From positions 68,426,501 through 68,490,500 of the forward strand of contig JAMJFZ010000199.1 of assembly GCA_026225945.1 (NCBI GenBank): a stretch of DNA of 64,000 bases, read 5' to 3'. Under the pieces are notes generated by a model. It ran no database searches. It was not told the DNA's origin and saw only the letters and a list, made by a program, of their open reading frames with translations. Position numbers and translations under genes: made by a program. Numbering within the stretch: position 1 is the first letter of the stretch; every line of letters begins with the position of its first letter. This stretch comes from Cricetomys ansorgei (Eukaryota; Chordata; Mammalia; Rodentia; Nesomyidae). Shown piece by piece: positions 63,605 to 64,000 of this stretch.

Positions 63605-63616
63605 AGCGCCATCTTT
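63605..63616 (-). promoter_or_regulatory. Candidate YY1 site
   Basis: Read on the minus strand, this is AAAGATGGCGCT, close to the YY1 consensus AANATGGCGNC. It lies at the right border of the CpG island, outside the tandem array. Confidence 0.5.
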
Positions 63617-63660
63617 TTCTATTTCTATATAGTCCAGCAATGAAGCGTCTTATGGCGGGG

Positions 63661-64000
63661 AAGCTGTAAGACAAAGTATTTTTCATCTTATTTGTTGACC
63701 GCGCTGGGGAATCATACCGGAGACTTTGGTGCCATTAGAGATGCCCCCCGCCCCGCGAAGAGCCCCTGTGTCCTGGATGTGCTGGCTTATTCTTCGGTAT
63801 TCATGGAGGAGGACCTGTTGTTAGTCGGGTTTACACATGAGGAAACAGAAGCTAGGGATGGTAGCAGAACCTTCGGGCAATAAATTGGGTGTGTATTTCA
63901 TGGTTCTGTCTGTTTCCTTTTCTGATGTGTGTGGGTGTGGGGGTAATTTTATGTGACTATGTAAGGAGAGACTTGGGGCCTGTAACAATAATTGTTGGGC
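63661..64000. other. Right flank of CpG island
   Basis: CpG drops after about 63660, with a small patch at 63700-63765. Around 63825-63870, acatgaggaaacagaagcta resembles a reverse MIR fragment. AATAAA at 63879-63884 is followed by GT-rich sequence at 63926-63950, so a plus-strand poly(A) site is possible but weak. Confidence 0.4.

Larger units (their letters stand above)
62040..63660. promoter_or_regulatory. CpG island, candidate Peg13 promoter / imprinted DMR
   Basis: I counted 54 CpG dinucleotides in the 540 bp from 62461 to 63000, about as many as base composition predicts, while the rest of the window is strongly CpG-depleted. CpG stays high from about 62040 to 63660. The segment contains two exact TGCGCAGGCGC NRF1-type motifs, three CGCCATCT octamers and CTCF-like cores. 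Peg13 is a paternally expressed, brain-enriched non-coding RNA; its promoter CpG island in the Trappc9 intron is methylated on the maternal allele and is the DMR of the Peg13-Kcnk9-Trappc9-Ago2 cluster. Assigning that role here is inference from location, CpG density and tandem repetition. I could not fix transcript strand, start or end. The alternative is an unrelated intronic promoter. Confidence 0.75.
9337..64000 (-). other. Trappc9: TRAPPC9 intron, part upstream of the exon (>54 kb)
   Basis: Everything to the right of the exon's AG acceptor is intron in gene orientation. I looked for the preceding exon, which should end with Ser-His-Val-Lys at a codon boundary before a GT donor, and did not recognise it. 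The intron holds mobile-element remnants, microsatellites and, at 59.65-63.66 kb, a CpG-rich tandem-repeat region. In mouse and human, an intron in this part of the gene hosts Peg13. Confidence 0.8.

Overview
The window is mammalian nuclear DNA from a murid-like rodent. It carries B1, B2/B3, ID and B4/RSINE1 SINEs, MaLR (MT/ORR1-type) LTRs, a rodent URR1-type hAT element, many CA, GT and GATA microsatellites, and older MIR, L2 and L1 remnants. Several B1 copies share an unusual tail (gttacaaca before gaaaccctgtct), so I do not commit to mouse, rat or any named species.

I see one protein-coding segment, a 143-bp exon on the minus strand at 9194-9336. It has a clean AG acceptor and GT donor and encodes 47 residues plus two bases. 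I recognise these residues as the late part of TRAPPC9 (NIBP), a subunit of the TRAPPII tethering complex. The rest of the window is therefore TRAPPC9 intron: at least 9.2 kb downstream of the exon (1-9193) and at least 54.6 kb upstream of it (9337-64000). No other exon was recognised.

The most notable region is 59.65-63.66 kb, deep in the upstream intron. It is a decayed tandem array of roughly 80-95 bp units that grades into a dense CpG island (54 CpG counted in 62461-63000). The units carry NRF1-like motifs and CGCCATC (YY1/CTCF-like) motifs. In mouse and human, the intron of TRAPPC9 in this part of the gene hosts the imprinted non-coding gene Peg13, whose maternally methylated DMR is a tandem-repeat region that binds CTCF. 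Position and structure both fit, so I propose that this is the Peg13 DMR and promoter of this species. The transcript itself cannot be delimited from sequence alone.

Layout from left to right: 0-9 kb, intron with old L1, URR1 and SINE debris; 9.2 kb, the exon; 9.3-36 kb, unique intron with MaLR LTRs, L1 and MIR remnants and microsatellites; 37.1-39.3 kb, a nearly complete MaLR retroelement with two LTRs, a Leu-tRNA-type primer site and an inserted B1; 39.4-59 kb, intron with TAAT-rich unique stretches that may be enhancers, an L1 3' end at 41.6-42.9 kb and nested SINEs at 51 kb; 58.3-59.3 kb, an old repeat with a local duplication; 59.65-63.66 kb, the proposed imprinting control region; then intron to the end.
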